In this document: piece by piece, positions 10,569 to 22,550 of the stretch
Layout: each line of letters opens with the position of its first letter
Numbering within the stretch: the stretch's first letter is position 1
Assembly (NCBI GenBank): GCA_029216955.1
Contig: JANAVB010002199.1
Span: forward strand, 20,279,822 to 20,343,821
DNA from: Iris pallida
Taxonomy: Eukaryota > Streptophyta > Magnoliopsida > Asparagales > Iridaceae
Reading direction: 5' to 3'
Length of the DNA stretch: 64,000 nt
Position numbers and translations under genes: made by a program
Notes under the pieces: generated by a model
What the model saw: only the letters and a program-made list of their open reading frames with translations
Databases searched by the model: none
What the model was told of the DNA's origin: nothing

Positions 10569-13500
10569 ATGGATTCGATCAGTGGCAAACTGACGGCCGA
10601 TGAGATGAAGGCCTTGGTTGATGATATCTTATCCAAGAGATTAACCGAGGTAACCCCACGTGTGATCCATACTGATGTGGATCCGTCGCCTTACAAAATG
10701 GGGAAGCTGGAGAAACTGGAGACGAAGTTGGAAGGAACTTCCAACTACTTGAAGTGGTCGCGGCAGGCGATGCGGACACTGAAGGGACGTGGCTTGGTTG
10801 GCTATGTCACTGGCCAAGCCAAGGCGCCAGCCGATCACTCCACCAAGGAGTTTGCTGTGTGGAAGATTGTCAACAACGTCGTGGCTGGGTGGTTGACTGC
10901 CTCTTTAACCGACCAGGTGTCGGGCAATGTCGAGGCTATGGAGGCTGCTGCTGATATATGGCAGACTCTAAAAGATATGTACTCCGGCTCCGGCAACCCT
11001 ATGCGAGTCTTTCAACTGCAAGATGAACTCGATAGGGTGGCCCAAGACGACCGTACCATCTCTGAGTACGCGGCCCTGTTGAAGAAGTATTGGTCTGATC
11101 TGGATCATTATGATCCTCTTGGGATGGAAGATGCACAAGTCGAACCTGCCTTCGCAAAGTACTTTCAGACGTTCCTGGCTTATATTTCCCGACAGCGTAT
11201 GATGAAATTCCTGAAGGGACTACACCCTGTATTTGAGCAGCGACGGAATATCCTCCTTTCCCAACCCACGCTCCCAACCTTGGAAGAAGCTATAGCTGTC
11301 ATGACACAGGAAGAAGCTCGACTGAAGTTGATGCCCAACAAGGGCTCCTCCCAGGGGGAGCCAGCTGCGGTTGAAAAGTCTGCCCTTGCTGCCGTCAATC
11401 AACCTCCATCTATGGGTGGTGTTTGTCACAATTATAGGGACTCCGGACATTACATCCGATTTTGTCCAAAACCCTTACGCAATCAGTATACTGATCGAGG
11501 ACGGGGTCGTGGAGGCCGACGTGGTGGTAGAGGAGGATATGCTGGTCGAAGGGGCGGCCACAAAGCAAATCTGGCGGAAGAAGGGGGAGAGCATCACCTG
11601 GCTGAAATAACCCCGCTTGAGCGGGAGTTCCTTGAGAGGTTGCGTGGCACGAAGCTGGGTTCAGCCGACAGTCCTGGGGCGTCTTCCACCTCGGGAGATC
11701 ACTTTACTTGCTTTGCCCAAACGAGCAACGATGATTCTGCACGTGCTCTTGCATCTATCCATCAGCCAGGATGGATTATGGACTCTGGGGCATCTCGCCA
11801 TATCACGGGGTCCCGTGGTGCGTTTCGGGAATATACTCCCCTACCATTGCCGGAGAGTATTCAGACCGCTGATGGTACATCCAGCCCTGTAATGGGTAAA
11901 GGCACTGTCGCATGCACCCCTTCCATCACTCTAACCAATGTCCTTCATGCTCCATCTTTTTCTGTCAATCTTCTATCCATTAGTGCTATTATACTTGATC
12001 TTAACTGTACTGTTTCCTTTGACATTCCTCAGGTGACTTTTCAGGAGAAAGGGACAGGACGGCGACTTGGGACTGGCACATGGCATAAGGGGCTGTGGTA
12101 TTTAGACAGGACTGGACTGGACAAAGCATTGGCATCCTTGGTAGCAGATGCACCACCAGAAGCTTCATGTCGCAGTGTTGAAGCCGACTTGCTACTCCAC
12201 CACCAGCGTGTCGGTCATTCCTCTTTTTCGGTTATTGGTCGAATGTATCCGTCCTTATATCAAAGGGCTAATAAAGAGAAGTTATTTTGTAATGCATGTG
12301 CTTTGGGAAAACATACCAGAAGCTCGTATGTGAGCACAGGGAATAGGAGTTCAGCTGCTTTTGACATGATCCATTCAGACGTATGGGGCCCTTGTCCTAC
12401 AACCGGGATTAACGGCTTTAGATGGTTCGTCACCTTTATTGATTGTTATACCCGTGTGACATGGATCTACCTTCTGAAGAATAAAAGTGACGTCCTTGAG
12501 GCCTTTCAGGACTTTCATCGACGAGTGGGAACACAATATGGCGCTAAAATTAAGTGTTTCCGATCCGACAATGGGACGGAGTATACAAATAAGCGGGTTG
12601 CTGAGTATTTTTCAACTCATGGAATACTTCATCAAACTTCATGTGCTTATACTCCGGCTCAAAATGGTGTGGCGGAACGAAAGAACAGACACTTGCTGGA
12701 AGTTGCACGGACGATGATGCTGGCTATGAATGTCCCGAAGCATTTATGGGGGCAGGCTATATTGACGGGCTCTTATCTCATCAACAGAATGCCATCTCAG
12801 GTATTGGACTGGAAGACACCATTAGAGATGCTTACTGGAGCTAATACATACACTGTTCCACCAAAAGTTTTTGGATGTGTATGCTTTGTCCAGGATAATC
12901 GGCCAGGCGTTAGCAAACTGGATCCTCGGGCTGTTAAATGTCTTTGTCGGTTACACGGCGACTCAGAAGGGTTATGCCTGTTGGAGTCCAGTCTAGCGGA
13001 AGATGTTTGTCAGCATGGACGTTACTTTCAGAGAACTCGAACCATACTATGGTTCGGATGAAGGTTCCGCATTTGGTGACACACCTAACACAGATGGTGT
13101 TCGATGTGAGGGGGAGATAATAAGCCCAAATGTGGTCGTCGGATCGGTTCCGTGTCCGGTTGTAGAAAACTGGACGAAAGGGGGAGAGCACAGTGACTCA
13201 GATACAGAAAGTGAAGAAGAAGATCCATATATTACGCAGGGAGAGCAGCAGACAAGGGAAAAGGAGCTCCAAGTCTACAAAAGAAGACAACAGAAGTCCA
13301 GTACTGTGCCTATGCCATGCCCTGTGCCTACTGTACCAAGTCCCTTGTCTACTCCTGCTCCAACTCCTGAAGATGTTACCCCCGCACTGAATCACTCGGA
13401 TTCTGATGCGGATCTCTCCGACTCAGATGGTACGATCTCTACACCACCTATTGCTCCCTTAAGAAGATCTTCTCGCATTAATGCGGGTAAGGCTCCTGCT

Positions 13501-15150
13501 CGTTTTGATGATTACGAACATGACATTGCCAACTTCTTATCTTATTCTAACATTTCTTCGAATTATCGAGCCTTCATTGCATCGTTAGACTCTACTTCGT
13601 TGCCCAAGTGTTGGCAGGAAGCAAAAAAAGATCCAAGGTAGAAAGCTGCAATGATGGAAGAACTTGGAGCACTGGAGAAAAATAAGACATGGGAGCTGGT
13701 TCCATTACCCAAAGGGAAGAAAGCTGTGGGATGCAAATGGGTGTACACAGTGAAAGAGACGTCAGAAGGAAAAGTAGAGCGGTACAAGGCGAGGTTGGTT
13801 GCAAAAGGATTCACACAGTCATATGGAATAGACTATGATGAGACTTTTGCCCCAGTAGCAAAAATGAGCACCGTAAGAACGCTGGTCTCCATTGCAGCGA
13901 ACTATGGGTGGAAGCTGTACCAGTTGGATGTAAAGAATGCCTTTCTTCATGGGGACCTGCAAGAAGAAGTATACATGGAGCTCCCGCCTGGGTGCTATGC
14001 GACGGAATCAAAAGGAGGGACGTCGCAAGGAAAGGTGTGTAAACTGAAGAAGTCACTATACGGGCTCAAGCAATCCCCTCGAGCCTGGTTTGACAGATTC
14101 AGAAAGGCTGTTACAGACATAGGATACCGTCAAACAAATACAGATCATACGGTCTTCCTTCAGCATGTAAGAGGCCACATCACTATACTTGCTGTATATG
14201 TGGATGATATAGTGATCACAGGTGATGATGAAGTCGAGATCACTAAACTGAAGTCAAAACTCGCAAAGGAGTTTGAAGTGAAAGATTTAGGAGCGATGAG
14301 GTACTTTCTAGGTATCGAGGTGTGTGAAGGCGAACAAGGAATTGTTCTCTCACAGAGAAAATACACACTAGATCTGCTAAAGGAGACAGGGATGCTGGGA
14401 TACAAAGCAGCGGTCACTCCAATTGACCAGAAGTGCAAGTTGGGAGCAGAAGCAGGAGAGCCCGTTGATCGTGAAAGATATCAACGACTTGTAGGAAGAT
14501 TGATTTATCTGGGACACACTCGTCCTGATATCTCATTTGCGGTAAGTGTAGTGAGTCGCTACATGCATGATCCAAGAAAGGGTCATATGGAAGCAGTATT
14601 TCAGATCTTGAGGTATCTGAAAGGAACGCCGAAAAAGGAGCTATGGTTCAAGAAGAATGGACGCATAGAAGTTGAGGGATACTGTGATGCAGACTGGGCG
14701 AGCTGCATAGACGACATAAGGTCTACCACGGGATACTGTGTTTTTGTAGAAGGAAATCTGGTCTCATGGAGAAGCAAGAAACAGTCTGTGGTAGCACGAT
14801 CGACAGCTGAAGCAGAATACAGAGCAATGGCTCTGGGAGTGTCAGAGTTGCTATGGGTGAAAGCATTGCTGACAGAGTTGAAGCTGGATAAGGGAGCACC
14901 ATTGCATCTTCTGAGCGATAGTCAAGCTGCAATAAGTATAGCTAACAATCCAGTTCAGCACGACAGAACGAAGCACATCGAGATTGATCGATTCTTTATC
15001 AAGGAAAAGCTGGAACAAGGGATACTGAAGATTGACCATGTCCGCTCAGAAGAACAAGTTGCAGACTGTCTGACTAAGGGTCTTAGTTTATTAAGTCTGT
15101 CGAAGCTATGTAACAAGATGGGGATGATCAATATCTATCGCCCATCTTGA
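10569..15150 (+). pseudogene. Copia-1 gag-pol polyprotein, one frameshift and two stops
   Basis: The ATG at 10569 opens gag: a UBN2-like nucleocapsid region, then a zinc knuckle at residues 286-299 that reads C-x2-Y-x4-H-x4-C, so the second cysteine is lost. Gly/Arg-rich RNA-binding sequence follows. Protease has D405-S-G-A. Integrase has an HHCC-like region and D604, D667 and E703. Near 12940 the frame shifts by one base. In the new frame a TAG stands at 12994-12996. Reading resumes through FRELEPYYG and an acidic linker to a TAG at 13639-13641, where relatives have tryptophan. From 13642 the same frame gives RT (YVDDIVITGDD) and RNase H (YCDADWAS, SDSQAAISIANN, VADCLTKGL), ending at 15150. 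Each lesion alone would stop production of the later enzymes. Confidence 0.95.
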
Positions 15151-15157
15151 GGGGGAG

Positions 15158-15279
15158 TGTTGAGAATCAATAAGGGACTTTTAGTCCCACATCGGAATAT
15201 GTAGTATGTAGAGGAGCTAGGCTCCCTATAAGTAGTGAAATAGTCCATCAATAAAATTATCCAACCATTATTTTCTACA
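15158..15279 (+). repeat. 3' LTR of Copia-1
   Basis: This is identical to the 5' LTR except for A in place of G after AGTAGTGAA. It directly follows the polypurine tract GAGGGGGAG, where plus-strand DNA synthesis is primed. Confidence 0.97.
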
Positions 15280-15679
15280 CTCACCTACACCATAAGTTGG
15301 CATATGAGTGGCAAAGGAAAATGTGTTCAACTTGTTGAATTATTTTGTTGCTTAAAACTTTCATAGAAGGCATTTTGAGCAGATTATTCGTAGACATATA
15401 GGACCCTCCACATGGCATGCAGCTTGCCTATGTCATAAGAAATACCAAAAAAATCTGGCCAAACCAGTACTTGTAAATCACGTACTCAGGTGCACAGGAA
15501 ATCCAGTGCTGCAGCTAAAGCTCTTGTCAAAGCTGCCCCAGTCCACTACTGCTACACAAGTGTATTCTCAGGATACACTATTACCAAGAGCAGCTTTCCT
15601 GGCCTATCAAGAAGGAAAATGCTAAAATGACTGCGGTGAGCCTGGCCCGCACCTACGTGTCCCCTTCCCCTTCCCCCCC
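15280..15679 (+). repeat. block A copy 1, right part, up to Copia-2
   Basis: After the second CTCAC the host segment continues (CTACACCATAAGTTG, TTCAACTTGTTGAATTATTT) and matches 23900-23995. Similarity weakens after about 15385 but CTGGCCTATCA at 15600 recurs at 24061. The stretch ends in TTCCCCTTCCCCCCC, in which Copia-2 inserted. No gene is seen. Confidence 0.7.
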
Positions 15680-16479
15680 TGTTGGAGTGGGTGGGGTTCC
15701 CAACCTATGTGGAGAAGACCCCGGAGTGCGACGAGCGCCGTCCGATGTCGGAGAAGCTCGGGAAGTCGAAGTTGTTGCTGCTGCTGCTCCATGGGAGGTT
15801 CTGGAACAGGGGATCCGAGTTCGGGCCGAACTCGGTCACATGGCGAGTTCGGGCCGAACTCGGTCTGGCCACTCCAACATTGTGGCGTGAGGTTCTGGAT
15901 GCTCGACACAGAGTTCTGGCCGAACTCTGTGTCGTCGGGGGCTGAAGCGGATTTCTGGATGAGTTTTCATCATTGGATCTAATCCAACGGTCCAGGTTGG
16001 TTGCGGGATTAGGGAGTTATATTGAGATTTCTCAACCCTAATTCACAATTACAACGCATTGGACAACACAAGTTTGAGAGAGGAAGGAGGCAAGAGTGCC
16101 ATTACAACTTCGGAGAAGAAGACGGAGGATTGAAGGTCGCTATTCGAAGGAGATCGTGTTCGGGTAATCTCTACTCGTCGTTCTCGCTCTTCGTAGCCTT
16201 GTAATCATTGTTCTTATCTCTGAGTGTTGTGGGGATCCGATTTGGATCGGGAGGAGTTTGTAGAGGGTATAATTCTTCTATTCCATTAGTGGAGGCTTCT
16301 CAAGGTTGGACTCCGATCGTCCCGTGATTTTTTCTCGCAAGGGTTTCCACGTCAAAAATTCTCTGTGTCTGCGTGGATTATTTTTGTGTGATTGTTTTTG
16401 GGTTCGTGCATTGTATTGCTCGGTCCTCTCGCAGGTACTCTCCGGTTTGGGGAAAGATTTCCGCGTTTCTTTCCCAACA
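15680..16479 (+). repeat. 5' LTR of Copia-2
   Basis: The LTR starts TGTTGGAGTGG and ends TTCCCAACA. It has three strong dyads: 15815-15835 (centre GTTCGGGCCGAAC), 15844-15862 (same core repeated) and 15904-15934 (13-bp arms CGACACAGAGTTC and their complement around TGGCC). The first two form a direct repeat of a palindrome. They lie upstream of any plausible transcription start and may be enhancer-like protein sites or RNA/DNA hairpins. Confidence 0.95.
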
Positions 16480-16482
16480 GAG

Positions 16483-16494
16483 TGGTATCAGAGC
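16483..16494 (+). other. primer binding site of Copia-2
   Basis: TGGTATCAGAGC lies three bases after the LTR end and matches the tRNA-Met primer site used by plant copia elements. Confidence 0.93.
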
Positions 16495-16543
16495 TTTGGG
16501 TTCAAAGGGTGTCAGGAGTTGACAGAGGAACCAGAGAGGAGAG

Positions 16544-19500
16544 ATGGACGCGAAGCCGGTGCGCATGGAGAACCTTAATGGCACAAACTATCATTATTGG
16601 CGGAGCAAGATGAAAGATTTGCTATTTGTCAAGAAGCTGCATCTACCCGTGTTTGCATCCGAGAGGCCCAGTGATAAATCCGAGGAGGACTGGACATTCG
16701 AGTACATACAGGTGTGTGGGTACATAAGGCAGTTTGTTGATGAGAACGTGTACAATCACGTTGCCAATATTGAGCACGCGAAGACGTTGTGGGATAAGCT
16801 GGAATCCTTGTATGCGAAGAAGACCGGGGTAAACAAGTTGTTCCTGATCCGAACGATGATGGGTCTGCGGTACAAGGATGGGGCGTCTATTTCGGATCAC
16901 TTGAGTGAGTTCCAGGGCGTGGTTGACCAGCTATCTTCTATGGGAGTCAAGTTCGACGACGAAGTTCAGGGACTATGGCTGCTGTGTACATTGCCAGACT
17001 CGTGGGAGACCGTACGAGTATCTATGATCGCTTCTGCTCCAGAGGGCGTGGTCAGTCTGGAGTTTGCCAAGAGTGGGGTGTTGAATGAAGAGATGCGGAG
17101 ACGTTCTCAGGGCACTTCATCCACATCCCACCACTCAGAGGCACTTGTTTCAGAGAGCCGCGGAAGGGGCAAAAGCAGGGGTCCAGGTGGTGGCAGAGAC
17201 AAGAGCAGGGGGAAGTCCAAGGGTCGTTACGAGGACTCAGAGTGTTACCATTGCGGTAAGAAGGGCCATATCAAGCGGAATTGTTTCGCTTGGAAGAGAG
17301 AGAAGAAGGGCGACAAGGGGAAGCAAGAAGAGAACACTACATCGACGGCCTCGGTGCATGGAGGCGATGTGATCGTCGTAGGTGATGAGGTCATTACTAA
17401 CCTCGCCTGCGATGACAATTCTTGGCTGGTGGACTCAGGGGCTTCAGCACATGTATCTCACAATAGGGCACTGTTTGCCACTTACACGACAGGCGACTGT
17501 GGCGTGTTGAAGATGGGCAACGGAGATGTGTCGAAGGCGATTGCCGTTGGAGATGTGCATTTGAGAACGAAGACGGGTGCGGTTATTGTTCTCAAGGATG
17601 TTCGTCATGTCCCTGATATCCATTTCAACCTGGTGTCGGTTGGAAGGTTGGATGACGAGGGATTCTTCAGTCTCTTCGGGAACAGTCAGTGGAAGCTTTT
17701 CAGGGGTTCGATGGTGATTGCCAGAGGAAGCAAGAAGTCCGGTCTTTACTATATGGAGGGGAGCGCAGAGGGGGCACAGGAGGTGAACGCAGTCAGTGAT
17801 GCGTCTACCGAGTTGTGGCACAGGCGGCTCGGCCATATCAGCGAGAAGGGGATGAGCTACTTGGTGAACAGGAAAGTGATTCCGGGGCTCAAGTCTACAA
17901 AGTTGGAGAAGTGCACGCACTGTTTAGCTGGAAAGCAAAATAGGGTGTCTTTCCAAAGTCACCCAAGTTCGAGGAAGCCGGCGTTGCTCGAGTTGATTCA
18001 CTCGGATGTCTGCGGTCCTATGAAGGTAAAATCTCTTGTTGGTGCTTCTTACTTTGTGACTTTTATTGATGACTGTTCCAGGAAGGTTTGGGTCTATGCC
18101 TTAAAGACCAAGGATCAGGTGCTGCCTACTTTCAAGGAGTTTCAGGCCTCTGTTGAAAGGGAGACGGGCAAGAAGTTATTGTGTGTTCGGTCCGACAATG
18201 GCGGCGAATACATCGGTCCCTTTGATGCGTATTGCAGAGAGCAAGGGATACGACACCAGAAGACTCCGCCAAAGACACCTCAGCTCAATGGTGTAGCGGA
18301 GCGCATGAACAGGACACTGATGGAGAGGGTGCGATGTTTGCTGTCAGAAGCAAACTTGTCGGGCAGTTATTGGGGTGAGGCTCTTCTCACAGCTGCTTAT
18401 ATTATTAATTTGTCTCCTAGTGCTTCTTTGCAGGGTGATGTGCCTGACAAAGTATGGTACGGCAAAGAGCCGTCATACAGTCACCTGTGGGCGTTTGGTT
18501 GTAAGGCCTTCGTGCATGTATCGAAGGACGAGAGGACCAAACTTGAGCCGAAGACGAGGCGATGCGTCTTTGTCGGCTATGGTCGGGATAAGTTTGGCTA
18601 TAGACTCTACGACCCAGTGGAAGGAAAGCTCTACAGAAGCAGGGACGTGGTGTTCGTCGAGGATCAGACCATGACCAACACTCAGGATTCCGAGACGCCT
18701 TCTGAGGCTGAGGAATTGCCTGAGTTAGAGTCATTTCGCTTCGAACAGTTTCCAGAGGACATCGCAGAGGATCCAGTTATGGGGGAGTCGGTACATGGAG
18801 TTGCTCCCAACCTTGATCATCAGCCTGCTGATGGTGGTCAGGGTGTCCCTCAGGAGGATTAGCATGCCGGAGAGGTAGTTCCTGAAGGGGAGGAGGCTGT
18901 CGGTATACAGCCAGCACCAGTGGTTCCTTTGAGGAGGAGTGACAGGGATCGTCGACCATCTACGAGATACTCACCAGATGAGTATGTGCTATTGACTGAC
19001 GGGGGAGAGCCCGAAAGTTTTGCAGAGGCTATGGAAGACGAACACAGGCAGGAGTGGATGGAGGCTATGCAGGAGGAGATGAGTTCCTTGCACACCAATT
19101 CCACTTATGATCTGGTGCGATTGCCAAAGGGCAAGAAGGCTTTGAAGAATCGATGGGTGTTCAGAGTGAAGCAGACGGAAGATGCTACTCGCCCTCGATA
19201 CAAAGCGAGGCTGGTAGTCAAAGGCTACGGTCAGCGGAAAGGCGTAGATTATGATGAGATCTTTTCGCCTGTCGTCAAGCATTCGTCTATTCGGGTGGTG
19301 CTAGCATTAGCAGCCAGTTTCGACTTGGAGGTCGAGCAGATGGACGTGAAGACGGCATTCCTCCACGGTGATCTTGAGGAGGAGTTGTACATGGAGCAGC
19401 CAGAGAGATTCTGTGAGAAGGGCAAGTCACATTTGGTCTACCGGTTGAGGAAGAGCTTGTATGGTCTGAAGCAGGCTCCGAGGCAGTGGTACAGGAAGTT

Positions 19501-20572
19501 CGAGTCATTTATGGGGGAGCATGGTTATGCACGGACGACGTCGGATCATTGTGCATTTGTGAGGTATTTTGCCGATGATGATTTCATCATTTTGTTGCTC
19601 TATGTTGATGATATGCTATTAGTGGGTCGGAATGCCACTAGGATAGCGGAGTTGAAGCGCCAACTGGGCACGGCCTTCTCTATGAAGGATTTGGGCGTAG
19701 CAAAGACTATTCTTGGGATGGAGATCAGCCGAGAGAGAGAGTCCAAGCTGCTACACTTGTCCCAAAAGAAGTACATTCACCGGGTACTTCAGCGTTTCGG
19801 GATAGACGGGTCGAAGAAAGTGAGTTCCTCCCTCGCGGCTCACTTTAAGCTCACTGAGGAACAGTGTCCATCTACCGAGGACGAAAAGGAAGATATGGAG
19901 CGGGTTCCATATGCCTCAGCTGTGGGGAGCCTTATGTATGCTATGGTGTGTACGAGGCCAGATATTGCTCATGCAGTTGGTACGGTTAGCAGGTATCTTT
20001 CAAATCCTGGAAGGGTACATTGGAGTGCGGTCAAGTGGATTCTACGATATCTTCAGGGCACTGCTGGTTGGAGACTTTCCTTTGGTGGTGACGAGCCGAA
20101 GCTGGTTGGGTATACCGACGCTGATATGGCTGGAGATGTAGACACGAGGCGATCGACTTCGGGCTACGTGATGATGTTTGCGGGAGGAGCGGTGTCGTGG
20201 CAGTCGCGGTTGCAGAAGTGTGTTGCCTTGTCGACGACGGAGGCGAAATACATTGCGGCGACGGAGGCTTGCAAGGAGCTGTTGTGGATGAAGAAGCTGC
20301 TGCAGTAAATGGGACTGAAGCAAGAGCAGTATACTTTGCTTTGCGACAGTCAGAGTGCTATCCACCTTGTAAAGAATCAGACGTTTCATAGCCGGTCCAA
20401 GCACATCGAGACTCGGTATCATTGGATACGGGATGTGGTTGAGAAGAAGGACGCGGAGCTTGAGAAGGTTCATACAGATGACAACGGAGCTGATATGTTC
20501 ACGAAGATTCTACCAAGGAGGAAGTTTGAGTACTGCAGGCAGGTCGTCGGGATGACGACATCCTCCCCATAG
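16544..20572 (+). pseudogene. Copia-2 gag-pol polyprotein with two in-frame stops
   Basis: The ATG at 16544 gives gag (NLNGTNYHYWRSKMKDLL near the start), a complete zinc knuckle C234-x2-C237-x4-H242-x4-C247, and protease with D297-S-G-A. A GAG-pre-integrase segment (ELWHRRLGHISEKGMSYLV) is followed by integrase D488, D551 and E586. A TAG at 18860-18862 stops the frame in the linker after integrase. The same frame continues with RT (MDVKTAFLHGDLEEELYM, YGLKQAP, YVDDMLLVG) and RNase H (YTDADMAG). A TAA at 20306-20308 cuts RNase H, whose end (LLCDSQSAIHLVKN, ADMFTKILPRRKFEYC) reads on to 20572. There is no frameshift over 4 kb. The first stop would still leave gag, protease and integrase. Confidence 0.95.
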
Positions 20573-20589
20573 TTGTGAAGGGGGAGATT

Positions 20590-21377
20590 TGTTGGAGTGG
20601 ATGGGGTTCCCAACCTATGTGGAGAAGACCCCGGAGTGCGACGAGCGTCGTCCGATGTCGGAGAAGCTCGGGAAGTCGGAGTTGCTGCTGCTGCTGCTCC
20701 ATGGGAGGTTCTGGAACAGGGGATCCGAGTTCGGGCCGAACTCGGTCCCATGGCGAGTTCGGGCCGAACTCGGTCTGGCCACTCCAGCATTGTGGCGTGA
20801 GATTCTGGATGCTCGACACAGAGTTCTGGCCGAACTCTGTGTCGTCGGGGGCTGAAGCGGATTTCTGGATGAGTTTTCATCATTGGATCTAATCCAACGG
20901 TCCAGGTTGGTTGCGGGATTAGGGAGTTATATTAAGATTTCTCAACCCTAATTCACAATTGCAACACAAGTTTGAGAGAGGAAGGAGGCAAGAGTGCCAT
21001 TACAACTTCGGAGAAGAAGACGGAGGATTGAAGGTCGCTATTCGAAGGAGATCGTGTTCGGGTAATCTCTACTCGTCGTTCTCGCTCTTCGTAGCCTTGT
21101 AATCATTGTTCTTATCTCTGAGTGTTGTGGGGATCCGATTTGGATCGGGAGGAGTTTGTAGAGGGTGTAATTCTTCTATTCCATTAGTGGAGGCTTCTCA
21201 GGGTTGGACTCCGATCGTCCCGTGGTTTTTTTTCGCAAGGGTTTCCACGTCAAAAATTCTCTGTGTCTGCGTGGATTGTTTTTGTGTGATTGTTTTTGGG
21301 TTCGTGCGTTGTATTGCTCGGTCCTCTCGCAGGTACTCTCCGGTTTGGGGAAAAGTTTCCGCGTTTCTTTTCCAACA
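20590..21377 (+). repeat. 3' LTR of Copia-2
   Basis: It begins TGTTGGAGTGG and ends TTCCAACA. It lacks a 12-bp piece present in the 5' LTR. The three dyads are conserved at 20725-20745, 20754-20772 and 20814-20844, including both arms of the last. Confidence 0.95.
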
Positions 21378-21475
21378 CCCCCCCCCCCCCCCAACCCACC
21401 ACACCACCGAATTTTTTAGGCCCCCCTCGACACGTTGTTGCAGGTCAGGACCGCGGTCTATGTAGCACTACCGTA

Positions 21476-21738
21476 CAGAGGCAGAGCTACCCCTGGGCAC
21501 GGGTGGGCAGTAGCCAGTCCCAAATTTGCAGGAAAAAAAAATTTTGAATTTTTTTTTTTGGTAATATTTCCTTAGTTGTGTTTTATATTTTGTTTGAATT
21601 TGAAGTATACAACAGTTAAATGTAAATCAATTCTCAAAAAAAAAAAAAAATTTAGGCGGTGTGATGCTAGCGCTCGTGTCGTTCAAGCTTTACCTAAAGT
21701 TCAGTCATCCTTAATTTTAGATGCTAGCTCCGCCACTG
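21476..21738. mobile_element. hAT-type MITE with perfect 8-bp target duplication
   Basis: The 8-mer CTACCGTA stands on both sides (21468-21475 and 21739-21746). The ends CAGAGGCAGAGCTA and TAGCTCCGCCACTG are imperfect inverted repeats. The 263-bp interior is A/T-rich and non-coding. An 8-bp duplication with CA..TG ends points to hAT transposase in trans. Confidence 0.88.
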
Positions 21739-21761
21739 CTACCGTATCAAGAAAGATCTGC

Positions 21762-22490
21762 ATGTTCACTAATTTTCTTGAACAAGTCATGATGAGAAAG
21801 ATGAGCCTAGACTTACAAACTAAAAAAAGAACAAGAATCAAGCAAGTCTTGTATGGGTCTTAGCTTTCCCATGGCCCAAGGTCGTCCAATGCAAACTTCA
21901 AACTACAATAAATCCTGGGATGTGGGCTGAACTGCGATGCATCTTGCTTACTCAAGTGGTTTGTGTCAAAAAAAAGAAAATAAAAATTAAGATAGACTTA
22001 ATCTACAGTCACAAAATAAGTTTGCATGCATTTGGTCAGTGTTCATGTGTGTGTGTATATATATATATATATTTTTTATTTTTATTTTTTTGGGTCAGTG
22101 TTCATGTGTATATTTTTTTTTTTCATGTATATATATTTGTGTAAGTTATCTATATTACAGGTCAAAAGAAATGATAGTCAACATTTTTTTTTCTTTCTAT
22201 TTTTAAAGGATTCATGGGTTCTTTTTAATCTTTTCTTTATAAAATTAATACAAATTAAAAGTTTTATCTTTTAGAAATAAACAGATACAACCCGTGTAAT
22301 TATGTATATTTATAATTTTGTCTGTGGGTTTTATACAGGTGACACAGTATTTAATCAGACCTTATTAGAAGTATATTTTTATGTTTCAGTATCTATCTTA
22401 TATTTTACATGCGACAATGACGAGTGTCGATAGAATGGTATTTGTAAGTCATGTAACTTGGACATGCGTTATGTATCTTGGCTTGCCATA
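21762..22490 (+). repeat. duplicated host segment, block B copy 1
   Basis: The segment matches 27117-27392 plus 28489-28878 in order. Landmarks are TTTCCCATGGCCCAAGGTCG, TCAAACTACAATAAATC, GATAGTCAACATTTTTT, GACAATGACGAGTGTCGATA and GTCATGTAACTTGGACATGC. In this copy the TA microsatellite (22055-22070) is uninterrupted by the Mutator-like element found in copy 2. No gene is seen. Confidence 0.88.
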
Positions 22491-22550
22491 TTATAGGAAG
22501 GCGAAATCTTTCTAAGTGAAGAAAAATTTCTTCGTCAAACATACATGATT

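Larger units (their letters stand above)
9505..15279 (+). mobile_element. full-length Ty1/copia element with 122-bp LTRs (Copia-1)
   Basis: The element has a 5' LTR, a primer site, a long leader, gag-pol, a polypurine tract (GAGGGGGAG, 15149-15157) and a 3' LTR. It is flanked by the 5-bp target duplication CTCAC (9500-9504 and 15280-15284). The paralogous segment at 23895-23903 has a single CTCAC and no element, which proves the insertion point. The two LTRs differ at one of 122 positions, so the insertion is young. The domain order is gag, protease, integrase, RT, RNase H, as in copia elements. Short LTRs and the RT sequence resemble Copia-3 at 60262. The polyprotein carries three lesions, so this copy is not autonomous. 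Confidence 0.97.
15680..21377 (+). mobile_element. full-length Ty1/copia element with about 0.8-kb LTRs (Copia-2)
   Basis: A 5' LTR (800 bp), primer site, gag-pol, polypurine tract (GAAGGGGGAGA, 20577-20587) and 3' LTR (788 bp) are all present. LTRs differ by about 16-17 substitutions, mostly transitions, plus one 12-bp gap near 16050, or about 2 percent. That makes it older than Copia-1. Both flanks are C tracts (seven C before, fifteen C after), compatible with a CCCCC target duplication that cannot be delimited exactly. Its gag and RT resemble the Tnt1 type more than the other elements here. Two in-frame stops break the polyprotein. Confidence 0.95.
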
